DNA of 64,000 nucleotides from the NCBI RefSeq assembly GCF_014633365.1, contig NC_068349.1:33742753-33806752 (forward strand). The letters run 5' to 3'. Position numbers and translations under genes: made by a program. The stretch is from Diospyros lotus. Taxonomy: Eukaryota; Streptophyta; Magnoliopsida; Ericales; Ebenaceae. Within the stretch, counting starts at the first letter, position 1, and each line of letters begins with the position of its first letter. A model generated the notes under the pieces. The model was not told where the DNA came from, searched no databases, and saw nothing but the letters and a program-made list of their open reading frames with translations. Below are positions 22,600 to 34,599 of this stretch, piece after piece.

Positions 22600-24670
22600 T
22601 TTGTGCATAGACTTATTCTTGTCTAGTATAAGAGAAATGCCCAGTATAATCCATATCTCAAATATTTATCTATGGCATAATAGACTAAGTCATGCAAATA
22701 TGAATATGCTTCTATAATCTATCCAAACATGATCTTGTTGAGAAATTGCCTAAAGCTTAAATATGAAAAATATTTGTGAGGCATGCATGAAAGGCTAACA
22801 AATAAGTATATCATTTAAGCCTTCAAATAAAATCTCAACCTCTAGGTCTCTAATCTCAATCTATTTAGATCTCTTTGGACCTATGAGAACCCAAAAGCCT
22901 AAAGTGAAAAACATTTTATCCGTGTCATTGTAGATGACTATTCTAGGTAACTTGGGAAATATGTCTTGTATCTAAAAGTGAAATATTTAGCCCATTTGAA
23001 ATATTTTCAAAAGATAAAAGTATATGTATTTCAAAAAAATTAGAAGCAATCATGGGGAGAATTTTGAAATGAACAATTCAAGCACTATTGTGATGAAAAT
23101 GGTATTGATCATAATTTTTTAGTGCTAGAACAAAATGAGGTACTTGAAAAGAAAGATAGATCTTTATAATAAATGGCTAGAATTGTGCTATGTGACAAAA
23201 TTCCTTTTTAGTCTAAGCCATTAACACCTCATGCTATATGTTGAATAGGATTTCTATAAAGCCTATCTTAAAGAAAACCCCTATGAGTTATAAAACAAAT
23301 ATTCCATATTTTCATATTTTTGGTAGTACATGTTTTATCCTTAACAATGGTAAAAACTCTTTAGGAAAGATTTGATATTTAGAGTGATGAAAGAATTTTC
23401 TTAGGATATTCTACTCAAGATAAAGCATATAGAGTATTTAATAATATGACTCTAAAGGTAGAAGAATCTATTCTAGTTATAGTTAATTATGTGAGTGTCG
23501 AATTTCCAAAACCTATGGAAGGTGGTGATGAAGAATTAGGATAAAAATCTGAAAAATTCTCATTAGATCAAAAGAATCAAATCTAATAAAGGACAATATG
23601 CTAATATATCTTATGAAGAAAGAGAATCATCTTTTCTAAGAGAAAATATGTGCAAGGTAATGAGATCATAGAAGATATTTTTAAAGAAATAAGGACTAGA
23701 TCATTTATTTAGAATGAATGTCAATTTGCAATCTTCTTATCTCAAATAGAAACATCATAAACAAAAAAAAAAAAAACTTCTATTTTAAAATCTTCATATC
23801 TATATTTCGAAACTTGTCTCTCTGCATTTTAAATCTAGATTAGTAGCTAAAGGGTACAATCAAGAAAAATGAATCAAGTATAATGAGTCTTATGCCCTCG
23901 TAGCTAAGTTAGAAGCATTGAGAATATTATTGGCATGTGCATGTCATAAGAAGTTTAAGCTATTTCAAATGAATATTGAAAGTACATTTTTGAATGGTTA
24001 AAAATGAGGAAGTATATGTAGATAAATTCTCTTGGTTTTGAGAATTCTCAATGAAAGGATCATATGTTCAAATTTTCAAAGGAAGTATATTGTTTAAAAC
24101 AAGCCCCTAAGTCATGGTATGGAAGTCCTAGCAAGTTTGTACTAGAAGAAAACCTTAAAAGAGCTCAAATAGATATAACATTGTTTCTAAGCCTCTCAAA
24201 AGAGCAGTTCATCAAGCCTAGACATTTATGGGAAAAGCCAAATGGTGGAAAATGAGCTATATAGACATATGATTGGACCATTGCTATATTTGATAGCTAC
24301 TAGGATGAACATCATGTTTAATGTTTACCTATGAGCTAGACTTCAATCCAATCCTAATGAATTCCATCTTGGAGGCAAAATAGCTAAAAAGAACACTAGT
24401 GATCCATATCAAGTTTTAAGAAAATTCCTAGTGTCTTTGTTTAGAAGAAAGTGAATTTCCATTTTATTCTCTTTCACTAAAGGTGAATATGTAGTTTCTC
24501 AAATCTTATGGATGGAACAAAAAGACTATGGCATAAATCCCCACAATATTCCAAATCAAATATGCAAATACAAATGCTATAGCCATAGCAAAAATTCAAG
24601 GAATCTTGCTTAAAAAGAAAATATCAATCGGTATCATGTCCAAATCTATTGGAAATCATTTTCTAGATAA
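22600..24670 (+). pseudogene. pol: Decayed copia pol (integrase, RT, RNase H pieces)
   Basis: Recognisable pieces in order: GAG-pre-integrase (HNRLSHANMNM near 22675), integrase core (YLDLFGPM near 22860; VIVDDYSR near 22925; CDENGIDHNF near 23090), integrase C-terminal part (YSTQDKAYRVFNN near 23410), RT (FKLFQMNIEST near 23955; VYCLKQAPKSWY near 24085) and an RNase H tail (KGEYVVSQILW near 24480). Many stops and frame changes separate them, and some stretches are missing. Not functional. Confidence 0.88.
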
Positions 24671-25919
24671 ATCCCTATCAATCCTTGAGTTCTAGTGATT
24701 TTATCTGAAGAAGTTTCGAAACATCATATCATTCTATTTCGAAACCTTTGATTCAAAGAAGTTTAGATCCTTCATGTCTTTCAAATCTATCATTGGTTAA
24801 ATCAAAGGGCTTCGCCGCCAATTTCTTAGATCTCAAATAATTGATAAATGATATATTCTTGATGGCATATAGTATTCATGTCTTGAATCATTTATAATGC
24901 TATTTTTCTTGTATGAAATAGCTTGATTATCTTTGTTTGACAAATGAATACTTGAGTATAAAATCATGCTTTATTTGCTAAAGGATCATCTTGCTTCTTG
25001 AAGTTATCTATATGTAATGATCCTATGTGATTACAAGTATGGCTAATATTATCAAAAGACAAATGTATGTTCTTAAAGCCTATCCTTAATATGTCTTGCA
25101 TTAAATTTGCCATAACTTGTTTAGATTTATGTTTTTGGATGACCACTTATTCTTTGAATATATATGTGAGTGCATGTGGTTCATTCCTCAAATTTATGAT
25201 CATTGTTATATTTTACTCTTGTGAAAATCATTTGAATTGAGACAAATTACTATTCTATTTTTATATGAAAAATGTCTTTATATCTTAAAACCTCCCGTAT
25301 AAGTTTAAGGGGGAGTCTTTTTCAAAGAGAGTCTTTCTATTTGCTTGAAATGATTTATTTACTCATATATTGATCATTTAATGTATATGCCTCTTATATG
25401 ATGAGTGGCCATGCATTTGATCTAGTGCTTTGATTGTTTAAATATGAGTGATTTCTTTGAAAGATATAGATTGGCTCTGATATGATCATGAGTTCGCAAT
25501 ATGGTATGAAAATTCTTTTTTGGCATCTCATGAAATTTTATATATATATATATATGACGTGCTCAAAAATTATGTTTGATATTAATAATGTCATCTTAAG
25601 GAGGAGCTATCTCTAGTTCTTAAAACTATATTTTCTTGATTATGTTTATCTCCAATTCATTTCTATTGAAAAGATTTTTGGTTTAAGGGGGAGATTATCT
25701 ATTTTAAGATTTGTGAAATCATTTGAAATATTTTTATTTCAAAATGAAGTTTTTCAAACTCTCGTTAGGGGAGAGTTAAAAATGGGGAGAGAGATTATCT
25801 TTTGGTTTAAGGACGAGTCTATTTTTTTTAAAAGCCTTATTTTTTTGATTTATGACAAAAAGGGGGAGAGATTTGTTGAAATTGATTTTAAGTTTTGTCA
25901 TCATCAAAAAGGGGGAGAT
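24671..25919 (+). other. Non-coding 3' region of the Sirevirus with several polypurine tracts
   Basis: No coding potential. Purine tracts of the form AAGGGGGAG occur near 25306, 25684, 25785 and 25857, and the last, AAAAAGGGGGAGAT (25906-25919), abuts the 3' LTR and is the working-position PPT. Multiplied PPTs are a described Sirevirus trait. Confidence 0.75.
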
Positions 25920-27524
25920 TGATATTTTACTCTTGTGTTTAGTTTTGATGATGGAAAATTTCAAATGTCTTTTTATTTTCTCTCAATCAAAGCATATGGT
26001 TTGGAAACTAAAATCAATTTCAAAGTGCTTTGTTAAAATGATCTATGATCTTTTATATTAGTTGGAGATTAGCATAAATAAGTTTTAAGATCTAAAAAGA
26101 ATCTCCTTGAAATCGTTGGTCAAAATAATTCTAAGGCAAAAGACCAACTAGAACATGTTTTTGAAAGTATGTTCATTTTAGAAAACTACTCCTAGTATTT
26201 TGATATCTAATATCTCTTAGTAATGAAATGGTTTTGATGAATGTCTATATGAAAATCAATTTCTACTATATGGATTATATGAATGAGAAAATCCATTTTT
26301 AGTATATAAATCTTAAAGCAAGATATGAAATATTGAGTATGGATGAAAGATTGATTTGTTAAGAATAATTTGTTTCAAATCATACTTTTGATAATCTCAA
26401 CTTGCTTTAAAGATAATCAAAATGAGTTTTTAAATAATCGAATAAGGATGTATTAAAAATTTAAGTTTTTTTAAAGAATAGTCGACTATCAGGTTCATTC
26501 TGTTGACTATGCCTTGAAATAGTCGACTATTTTGATTGTTCTGTCGACTATTCAAGCATCTGTTGACTATTTTTAACATCTGTCGACTATCGAGTAAAAA
26601 TAGTCGACTATGCCTTTTGATCTGTCGACTATTTTCGTTCATGAAATTCAAAAATTTCTTCATATCTCAGCATCTGTCGACCATTGGAATGTGTCTGTTG
26701 ACTATTGAAATTTTGTGTTATAAAATAGTCGACTATTCGTTTTGTCTGTCGACTATTTCTTGCTTTAGTTGTAAAAATAGTCAACTATATATTTCTTCTG
26801 TCGACTATTTCTTTTTGTAGAAAGCTCCAACGGCTATTTTTTCAAATCCCAACGGCTCCAAACGGCTATATTTCTCTTCAACTTCGTGGGACACTTATAT
26901 ATACATGTCATAGATGATCAAGAGGAGGCTAATGGACGGAAACGAGACGATCTAGCAATTGCAAATAATTTTATTCGAGTTTACAGTGTTTGGGCTTTCA
27001 TTGTTTTATTTTTCTCTCCAAGGCTTGGCTGTTCTATCATTGTAAATTTATTGTTAAGCCTTATTTTTCATTGTGAGAGAACTTGTAACTAAGAGTGTTA
27101 ACTCTTAGCTTATCTCTTTCATTTGTATCGTTTCTATTTTCCTAGCTTGTGTAGCTAGAGGGCCCATTAAATTGAGAGGTTGTATTTTTCCTAGCAGTAG
27201 GTAGAGGGCCCATTAAATTGGGAAGTTGTATTTCCTAGCTTGTGTAGCTAGAGGGCCTACTTGTGTAAGTAGGAGGTTTGAGTGAATTGGTTTAAAATCT
27301 TTAGTGGGAGCTAAGGTAGTGGATTATGCTTGGTTTAAGCTGAACCACTATAAATCATTTGTGTCTTTTATTCTTCTTGTTTTACATTTATCATCTCATA
27401 TATTCAATGTTTTAAGTCACTAAAACCTCAATTGGGTCAAAAAGTTATCAAGTTTCTACCAAGCTTTTAATTATACCAATTCACCCCCCTCTTGGTGTGT
27501 GCCATAGCATCTCCCGTTCTAACA
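25920..27524 (+). repeat. 3' LTR of the Sirevirus-type element
   Basis: 1,605 bp, same ends as the 5' LTR (TGATATTTTAC, TTCTAACA). It carries its own GTCGAC array (26475-26815), which includes an extra CGACCATTGGAATGTGTC piece absent from the 5' LTR. Immediately followed by the GATTA duplication. Confidence 0.93.
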
Positions 27525-27533
27525 GATTAATTA

Positions 27534-28061
27534 GGCTGCGTTCTCTTTATTTTTTAATTTTCAATTTTGAGTTTTGAATTTATTTTCAGTTTTCTGTTTT
27601 GATAGTCTATTTTTAAAAAATTGAAAACGCGTTCTCTTTGTTATTTTGAAAAATTATTTTTCAAAACAGAAAATTAGAAAACGCTTTCTTTTTGAAATTT
27701 TGAAAATATTTTTTTAATAATATTTTATTCAATAAATTTGATTATTAAGTAAATTATAAATATTTAATATTAATATATTATTAAAAATATATATAGATTT
27801 TAAAGTTAATAAATTTTATAATATTTTTTCCTATTACAATAATAAAATATGAATAAATAAATAAATAAATATGTTTTGAGTTTTGAGTTTGTTTTGGATG
27901 AAAACACTCAAAACAACTTTTTGTTGTTTTGAGTTTTCTTCACAATTTTTTTTTTTGTTTTCAAAAATATATTTTTAAAAACAAGAAAGAGAATGCGTTT
28001 TCATTATTTTAGAAAACTGAAAAGTAAAAATGACTTGAAAACAGTAAAAAGAACGCTACCT
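27534..28061. mobile_element. Tourist-type MITE, copy B, 528 bp
   Basis: Begins GGCTGCGTTCTCTTT and ends AAAAGAACGCTACC, flanked by TTA on both sides (27531-27533, 28062-28064). Same internal sequence as the copy at 9980-10501. Its left edge is five bases from the Sirevirus target duplication, so the retroelement landed right beside it. Confidence 0.85.
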
Positions 28062-28064
28062 TAT

Positions 28065-28985
28065 CGTTCCCGTTTTGAATCCTATTTATACTTATTTTTT
28101 TTTAAAAAAAATATGTTTTAACATTATTGTTTCATATCAGAAACGTTTCTCGTTAGCATTTTTGTGCAATATAGGTGATGGCAATTGCTAGCAGTCCAGT
28201 CTAAACAGTGGTTATGGGCTGATAAGTAGCTAAAGGATGATGGTTTCAGCAAAAACGTTGTGTCTCTTCGTTTTCTCAGTGAGCAATGGGACTACACTCT
28301 TGAACACATTATTTTACTTTGTGAGTTTAATGTTAGTTCGGTAGGAGGAATGATATGTTTGTTGTGTCGCACAATATTTATATTATCCGAAGTAGATTAA
28401 TAGGGAGTGTGTGGGTCTTATCCCCAGTGAACTCACAAATCCGAGTTAGCGAAAGGGTGTTTTGAGTTCAAAATTATCGTATAGTTAGCATAAAATAAGG
28501 TATAACAAAGTGACATCAAGCCAATTTATATTTTGTCCTCAAAACATAGACTGAACGGTCTGATGAACAATATACTGGTGTTAATCTAGTAAGTTACAAG
28601 TTTGATTCTCCCACTGTGCAAGGGCTAAATGCTGAATATACGATTTACTTTTCCTAACATAACGGAGGGCACGAGCACTGGCACTGGGGCAGGCAAAGGT
28701 GGTCATCCCAAGTCAATTTATGAAACAATTTTTTTTAAAAAAAAATCAATCAATTAATTATAAATTAATCAAAGCTACTGTATACGTGGCACAACTGTTG
28801 GCCTCATTCTATACTTAATTATCTCATTTTAATTTTTGAATAGATTATATTAGGCGGCTTCTAAAATTTTTATTAAATTATAAAATATACCTTCACGTTT
28901 TAAATTTAATTTTATTAAATTACACTAAGGCCCCCGCAGCAAGAATTGTGATACTAGGCTATGTAGCCCAACAAAATTTATTTTT
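28065..28985. other. Intergenic, nothing recognised
   Basis: No supportable gene. The stretch 28150-28690 is less AT-rich and could be decayed retroelement DNA, but no domain was recognised. Confidence 0.3.
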
Positions 28986-28997
28986 TTTATGTATTCA

Positions 28998-29111
28998 GAG
29001 AGTGACACCACTGACCCCTCTAAAGACAAAGGTAGTGGGCTGCTGTGACCTTCAAAGAGTGATGGCACCTTTGACCTCAAAACATAAAAGTAGTGGGCTG
29101 CTGTGACCTTA
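28998..29111. repeat. 59-bp tandem duplication
   Basis: The word AGTGGGCTGCTGTGACCTT occurs at 29033 and 29092, and the preceding GAGTGAYRCCAC/GCACC blocks also match. Two diverged copies of a unit of about 59 bp. Confidence 0.65.
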
Positions 29112-29375
29112 GGATTGGTTTGGGTTCTTCACTACTTTCCTTAAACTCACTTTAATATATGCAAAAGAAAAGAAGAGAGCAACCTTTCCCATGTTTTCTT
29201 TTATGTTTGACCTTTTTAAGGCATCAAAAAGGTTCCCCTCCCCTAAAAGCCTAAACACCCGAGTCTCGGGGGTTTGTGCAAAAGAAGTTGAGATCTCTGT
29301 TGAGATCTCTTTTGGGTTTCCACAAGTAAAATCACCCATTACAATGATCTTTAATTTTTATTTTTCTTTAAGATT

Positions 29376-30056
29376 TGTTGCGGGTATTTTTTGGAAAGAG
29401 TTAAGCGGGTTGGTCTCGACCCAATAGGACGGCCCAATCACCTAAATCCCAATAGACCCAACAGTCGAGCTCGTTAGAGCAAACTCACGCATTGCTAAAA
29501 CTCGAGCTCAGGTTTCGGATCCTAGCAAGCTTTTAACAATGCTTCCAGTGAGCTCTCAGCGATAAACCTAATGCGCTCTCAGTGATAAACTCAACTAACT
29601 CTTAGTGATCCCTCTAGCTTGCTGACCAACAATTTATCTTACCGATCAAACTGTTCAGCTCACATAAGAACATTGTAATCGGAGACAGTAACCCACTTAT
29701 CTTACCTGAGGCAAGTTAGATCCCTTGTAATGAGGAATCTACTCCCGATTTTATACAGATGATAAGGATAATTTGTCTCCCATTATATCATCTTTATACT
29801 TTTATATCTTATGTAATTGTAAAGACCTCTCACTATAAATAAGGATTAAAAACACTATTGTAAAGGAAACAACCATAATAATATGCTGTGACTCTATTGG
29901 AATACCCAGAGAACAGTCGTGGAGTAAGCATCGTTCTGGCTAAATCACGTAAAATTTTCCTATCTTTGTTTCCACTTAATTCATTCTTTTTGCATTTGGA
30001 CTTAATTATTCATTGCGGGCCTACAAATCACGATCAGTTAAATCTGAACGTTGACA
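29376..30056 (+). mobile_element. Solo LTR, 681 bp
   Basis: Begins TGTTGCGGGTATT and ends AACGTTGACA, flanked by a perfect AGATT duplication (29371-29375, 30057-30061). It contains a promoter-like ACTATAAATAAGG (about 29833) followed by text typical of gypsy LTRs (ACCCAGAGAACAGTCGTGGA near 29905). No internal region remains. Confidence 0.85.
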
Positions 30057-30061
30057 AGATT

Positions 30062-30932
30062 TTTAGATTTATTTTGAACACTCTTTAAGTTTCACCAATT
30101 TACGAATATGTTATGATGTGTTACACTATTGTTAAACTCATAATAAAATTATGTTCAAATCGTATATTCTTTATGAGACTTTTTATTATTAACCATTTAG
30201 AAGGTTAAAAGTGAAAGAGTAAAATTTCAAAATAAATTTTTTGATAAAAGTTTTAACCTTTTTTGGTCACTTACTATTCTCCACAAATTAATTGCTATAA
30301 CGGGCTTTTTTAATTTTAAATGGGTAAATATTATAGAATCATATTGTTCTCTGTCTATATATATATATATATATAAACTAGAAAAGGAAAATAAAAAGTA
30401 TAGGAGGTAGAGATGAGCAAAATAGGCAATGAGTTTTAAATATGCAATCTATGTTTCAAAGCAAAGAAAAAATACAGTTTTTGTTTTCAAGGCTTCGGTT
30501 TCTTGTGCTTAAAACACTCTCTAAATCTAACACCTACCCTATAAACAGAAGGTGACACCACCAACCCCTTCAAATTGATAGATTAATAATTAGACCAACA
30601 AAGAGAGAACAAAAAAATGCTACTTAATTAGGTATTGCTGGCAGTGGCACTGTTTAAAATAGGGTAAGTCTTAATAACAATGACAAAATTACTCTTTTAT
30701 AATTGGAGAGTTGTGATTTAAGTTATAAAATAGTTCTCTTTGCTCATAAATAAGAAGATAAAGTAACAAAACAACTAACTCACTCACTCTCTCTCTCTCT
30801 CAAGATCTAAGAGGTCTAATGAATTAGGACACCCTTCATCATCATTTGATTAGGACACCCTTCGTCATCATTTGGAATTATTTTGTTTATAGCCAGTTTT
30901 ACAAACAGCAACTTCAAGGACCTTCCGGGTAA
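30062..30932. other. Intergenic with TA and CT microsatellites
   Basis: No gene. Contains a (TA)n run at about 30353-30375 and a CT run at about 30784-30800. A short direct repeat TTAGGACACCCTTC lies at 30826 and 30851. Confidence 0.4.
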
Positions 30933-30933
30933 G

Positions 30934-31775
30934 GCTGGCAATTTTTCACACGATCCAATTACATGATACGAAACACGATTCGATTACATGATATGAAAAG
31001 ATATGAAGTTAAGGAAATTAGGGTTAAGGTTAATCAAGTTCGAGTCATAAACGGGTCAATCCATTTATAATATGATTATTTTCGTGTCTTAAGTAGATTA
31101 ACCCGTCTAACCCATTTAGACACGTGATGACCTATTTAATTAAACGAGTTAACAGGTTAACCCGAATACGTTAATACAATTATATACAAAATGATACATT
31201 TAATTAAAAAGGTTAATAGGTTGATCTGAATACATTAACACGATTATACACAAAATAACACGATTAAGACCAATTTAAAAAAATAAATTAAAACAATTAT
31301 AATATTAAAAAAACTATTATGTATTCAAAAAATTTATGATTATAATTTAATATTTATAATTAATAGATCTAATATATAAATTGTTAGGATGATTGTATTT
31401 TATTTTCTTCTTGAATGACTGTATTTTAATTTACATGTTAGTGTGTTGATTGTTGAAGATATTCCTATTTTACCAGGTGAAATGTGTTTTATTTGTATTA
31501 ATAGGTTTTTATTCGTGTTAACATGTCCTGTCGCGTTTGTTTAATAAATGGATTACCATGTCGTATTGTGTGTGATTTGTTTAACTTGTTTGTTAAACGG
31601 ATTATGCGTGTCGTGTCGTATAACCCGTTTAATAAACATGTTCGTGTTATAGTTGAGGGTTTTGACATGATTAGTTAATCGTGTCATGTTTGTGTTTGTC
31701 ATAATCGTGTTATACATGTGTCTCGACACGACACGATTATGATCCGGCAACCCGTTTTGCCACCCACTGGCAAGC
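30934..31775. mobile_element. Probable hAT-type MITE, about 840 bp
   Basis: The ends read GGCTGGCAATTTTTCACACG at the left and, inverted, GGGTGGCAAAACGGGTTGCC at the right. The interior is full of AACCCGTTTAA/CGTGTCGTGT words seen in a common plant MITE class. The ends are diverged and no target duplication was confirmed. Confidence 0.55.
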
Positions 31776-32312
31776 ATCACCACTTGGCTATCATCATCCT
31801 GGGGCAAGCCAATTTAGACATCCATAGAATATATATAAAGTTGGGTACTTGCCCATCATAGTAGATATCCTACTGAAGATAGCATCAACTAAACTGGACG
31901 ACACCATGTGAAGATCAAACGTAACTTCTTGCATAAAATGTAAAAGGCACTGTAGAACTGTGCAAGAATTACAGTGACAAGACCAATAGCTCCTAGAGAA
32001 AACTTATTTACCTGTTCCCTGAGAAAACAATAATGGATATGAAAAAAATGCCCCATGGGACAGATCAGGTCATGAATACTATCACTGAACCACCAGGGCT
32101 GAATGAGAGAACCTGTTGAAAGCATTGGATGGGAATTCCCTAAACCCAGCAACTCTTAACAATGAAAATTCATCCCTGCAATCTCTCATAATTTCTTCTT
32201 CTTACCATATGAAGTCACCAAAGTGTGAGCCTCAATACTCTGCTGCAATCAGCACAGAGAAATCCTGCTTCACATTTGCAATCAACAACCAGGTGTAAAA
32301 TAGACAAGAATT
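31776..32312 (-). other. 3' flank of the purine permease gene
   Basis: No coding potential recognised; probably holds the 3' UTR of the permease on the minus strand. Confidence 0.4.
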
Positions 32313-34435
32313 CTAAACAGCCTCATTGACCTCAGCTTGTGTTTTCTTGGCCTCAAGATCATCGAGATAATTCTGGTAGATATAAGAGGCAAAACCCCAA
32401 AAAGCAAGAAGCAAAGCAATTATTTTTACACCATTCATCTTGTCATGCAAGACTATCACAGAAGCAATAGGAGTAAGAGCCAAGGAGAGAGTACTAATGA
32501 CGTTGGAGAACAGAGAAGAGACCACAAAAATCAATCCCACAACACCAACTGAACAAATTTGCCAAGCCACAGCCGTCCAAGCCAAAGTCATCAGATAAGC
32601 GACTCTCCCCTTACCAAAATCATTCATTTCTCCATGAAGAGTCTTCCATTCACCACTGGCAAAAAGGCCTACAATTGAAACACAAGTGGCTACCAGTGCT
32701 GTATAAATTTGCATTTCCAGAACCACAGAAAAAGTTTCTTTCTTGAGAACCTTTTGGAATGAAAGTTGCATGAGGGAAAGCAACAAAGAGTAAAGAGCAG
32801 AAGCTCCAAGTGTACTGAGGAAACCGAGAAAGTATTTCCATTTAGAGACTCCTGATGGTGCATCAGAATCCTCATTCACCGCAATGAGAGAAGCAGATAA
32901 TGTAAGGACGATTATGGAATTCAGAATTAGTACGGTAACCTTCTGAGAATTGAAAAAGAAAGAAAAAACAGCATTAAATACTAATTGGGTTGCACAAATG
33001 AGGGAATAAGTAGAGGCAGAGAGGTACAATAGTCCAACAGAATAAAGCCAATTATCAAATGCAATGGTTACTCCAAGCACAAAGTAGAGTACGGAAATGG
33101 TGCCAATAGGAGTAGTGGAAGCAGTGAAAGGATCCTTTGAGAAACAGAGAAAAAAATATGGGGTGAGAAGAATTGGGAAAGCAGCAGTTTGGACAAGGGT
33201 AGCCATCCATTTACTCTTTCCACCTTCATCATAGTAAAATCTTCCGAGAATAACAGCAGCAGTTTGACCAGCAAGAAGAAAGAGGATGTTAAGGGCCACC
33301 AAAAGCCACCATTGCCAGCGTCTAAGCTTGAGGAATAGAGGCCGGTCAGTTAAAGTTCCATTGTTGATCAATATAGCTTCTTGGCTATCTGTAGGTGGAA
33401 ATAACATAAATGATAAATGCATTACCATCTCTTGAGAGAGGAAGCTACAAATGTTATCTTTTCAAATTTGAAGGACATAGTGCAATTGAAGACAAAAAAT
33501 AAAATAAAATCACAATTCATCTATTTAGCAGACACCAAAAGGAATAATTTCTACCATAAGCCTAAAGCTTATTGAACCATAGGAATCCATTGAAAATAGA
33601 GAAGTTTAAAGTGCTGTTGTTTCCATAGGTACATTCTACAAAGAGTATGTAACCAAATACAAACGTTATTACCACACATCCTAGAAGGGAGAGAATATCT
33701 TACACGCAGCTTCTTGGTACCAAGTAATCCAGAGGTGGCTAGCATCAGAAAGATCTTAAATCTTACCTTGAAATGCAAATACACACTCCACGCATGGAGT
33801 ACTAGTTTCGCAATTGCAAAATATTCACCTTATACTAGATATAACATCACATAATCGAATGAAAAAACCAAGCTGCTGTTGCTCTGAAACACAAGTAGTA
33901 GCCTTTGCTTGGGTCCGGAAACATGTTAAGAGGCAGGATCCCAGTGACCCTGCCCAATTTATCAAACCAAGACAAGGGTACTGATGTGGAAATTTAAGCT
34001 CACAAAGAAAGCTAGAATCAGACAACGCTTCACTAACATAGGTGTTTTTTGTAGTCTAAATTGAACTAGCTCAAGACTATAATTTCACTTTTCACATTCA
34101 CTAGTCACAAAAATTGAGAAAAACAACAAACTACAAACATCAAGTACAGTTCTAATCACATGCATGTAAAGAATTTTCCCTAAAAGCAGCAATCGTGAAT
34201 TTCAACAGAAAAGAGAAACAATTATTACCATCTCTCTGCAACTCTTCGCATTCAAAGAAGTATCATGCATAGCCTAATCCCCCTATCCTTTAGACTTAGA
34301 TTACAAAATTGGATCTTCACTTGTGCAGCCACAAAAGAGAGCCAAAACCCAGTTTTGTATCGTCAATTTAATCTGAACCGAATTCAAAACAGACAATAAC
34401 GTTTAAGAAAACGAAAACCCACAAATGATTCTGGG

Positions 34436-34472
<37 letters not shown>

Positions 34473-34475
34473 CAT
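32313..34475 (-). CDS. PUP: Purine permease (PUP family), two coding exons, 360 aa
   Basis: Drug/metabolite-transporter-type purine permease of plant membranes, moving purines, cytokinins or related compounds. The family resembles PUP10-like members. The coding exons are 34475-34469 (ATGACAG) and 33388-32313, joined at a 1,080-nt intron with a pyrimidine-rich CACCTACAG acceptor. The start becomes MTDSQEAILINNG. Reading on upstream of 33388 would add intron-encoded residues and is rejected. The 360-residue length suits the family. Hydrophobic segments span most of the protein, about ten in all. Family patches include RRWQWWLLVALN, GQTAAVILGRFYYDEGGKSKW (broken here by length only), TYSLICATQLVFNAVFS and AWQICSVGVVGLIF. 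The tail (LEAKKTQAEVNEAV) is hydrophilic. The exact substrate cannot be told from sequence. Confidence 0.92.
34441..34466. repeat. (AG)13 microsatellite at the PUP intron-1 donor
   Basis: Thirteen AG units on the plus strand. On the gene strand the intron begins GT immediately followed by (CT)13, so repeat length changes would sit next to the splice donor of the 7-nt first coding exon. Confidence 0.9.
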
Positions 34476-34599
34476 GTTGTGATGAAAGATGGCGGCCCTG
34501 CAAGTGTAACAAGAAAGGGCAGCTTTTGGGTGGGTTCTCGAGCAATAACGAGAAGAAGGAAAGGGATTCCCTGTCGCAAAAGAAGATCAAAAGTAGTTT

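Larger units (their letters stand above)
19277..27524 (+). mobile_element. Sirevirus-type Ty1/copia retrotransposon, 8,248 bp
   Basis: The complete element has LTRs 19277-20862 and 25920-27524, a PBS TGGTATCAGAGC, an open gag, decayed pol pieces in the order integrase, RT, RNase H, several polypurine tracts, and a perfect GATTA duplication (19272-19276, 27525-27529). The gag sequence, the long non-coding stretch between pol and the 3' LTR, and the repeated polypurine tracts fit the Sirevirus (SIRE/Maximus) lineage. No envelope-like reading frame is seen after pol. The element as it stands cannot supply its own polymerase. Confidence 0.92.

Noticed and set aside
24671..25900. Envelope-like gene after pol in the Sirevirus
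   Set aside because: Only short frames and no membrane-protein pattern; the region is non-coding with polypurine tracts.
33389..33428. Longer purine permease N-terminus beginning MVMHLSFMLF
   Set aside because: These bases include a polypyrimidine tract and CACCTACAG acceptor; the joined start MTDSQEA from the exon at 34475 fits better.
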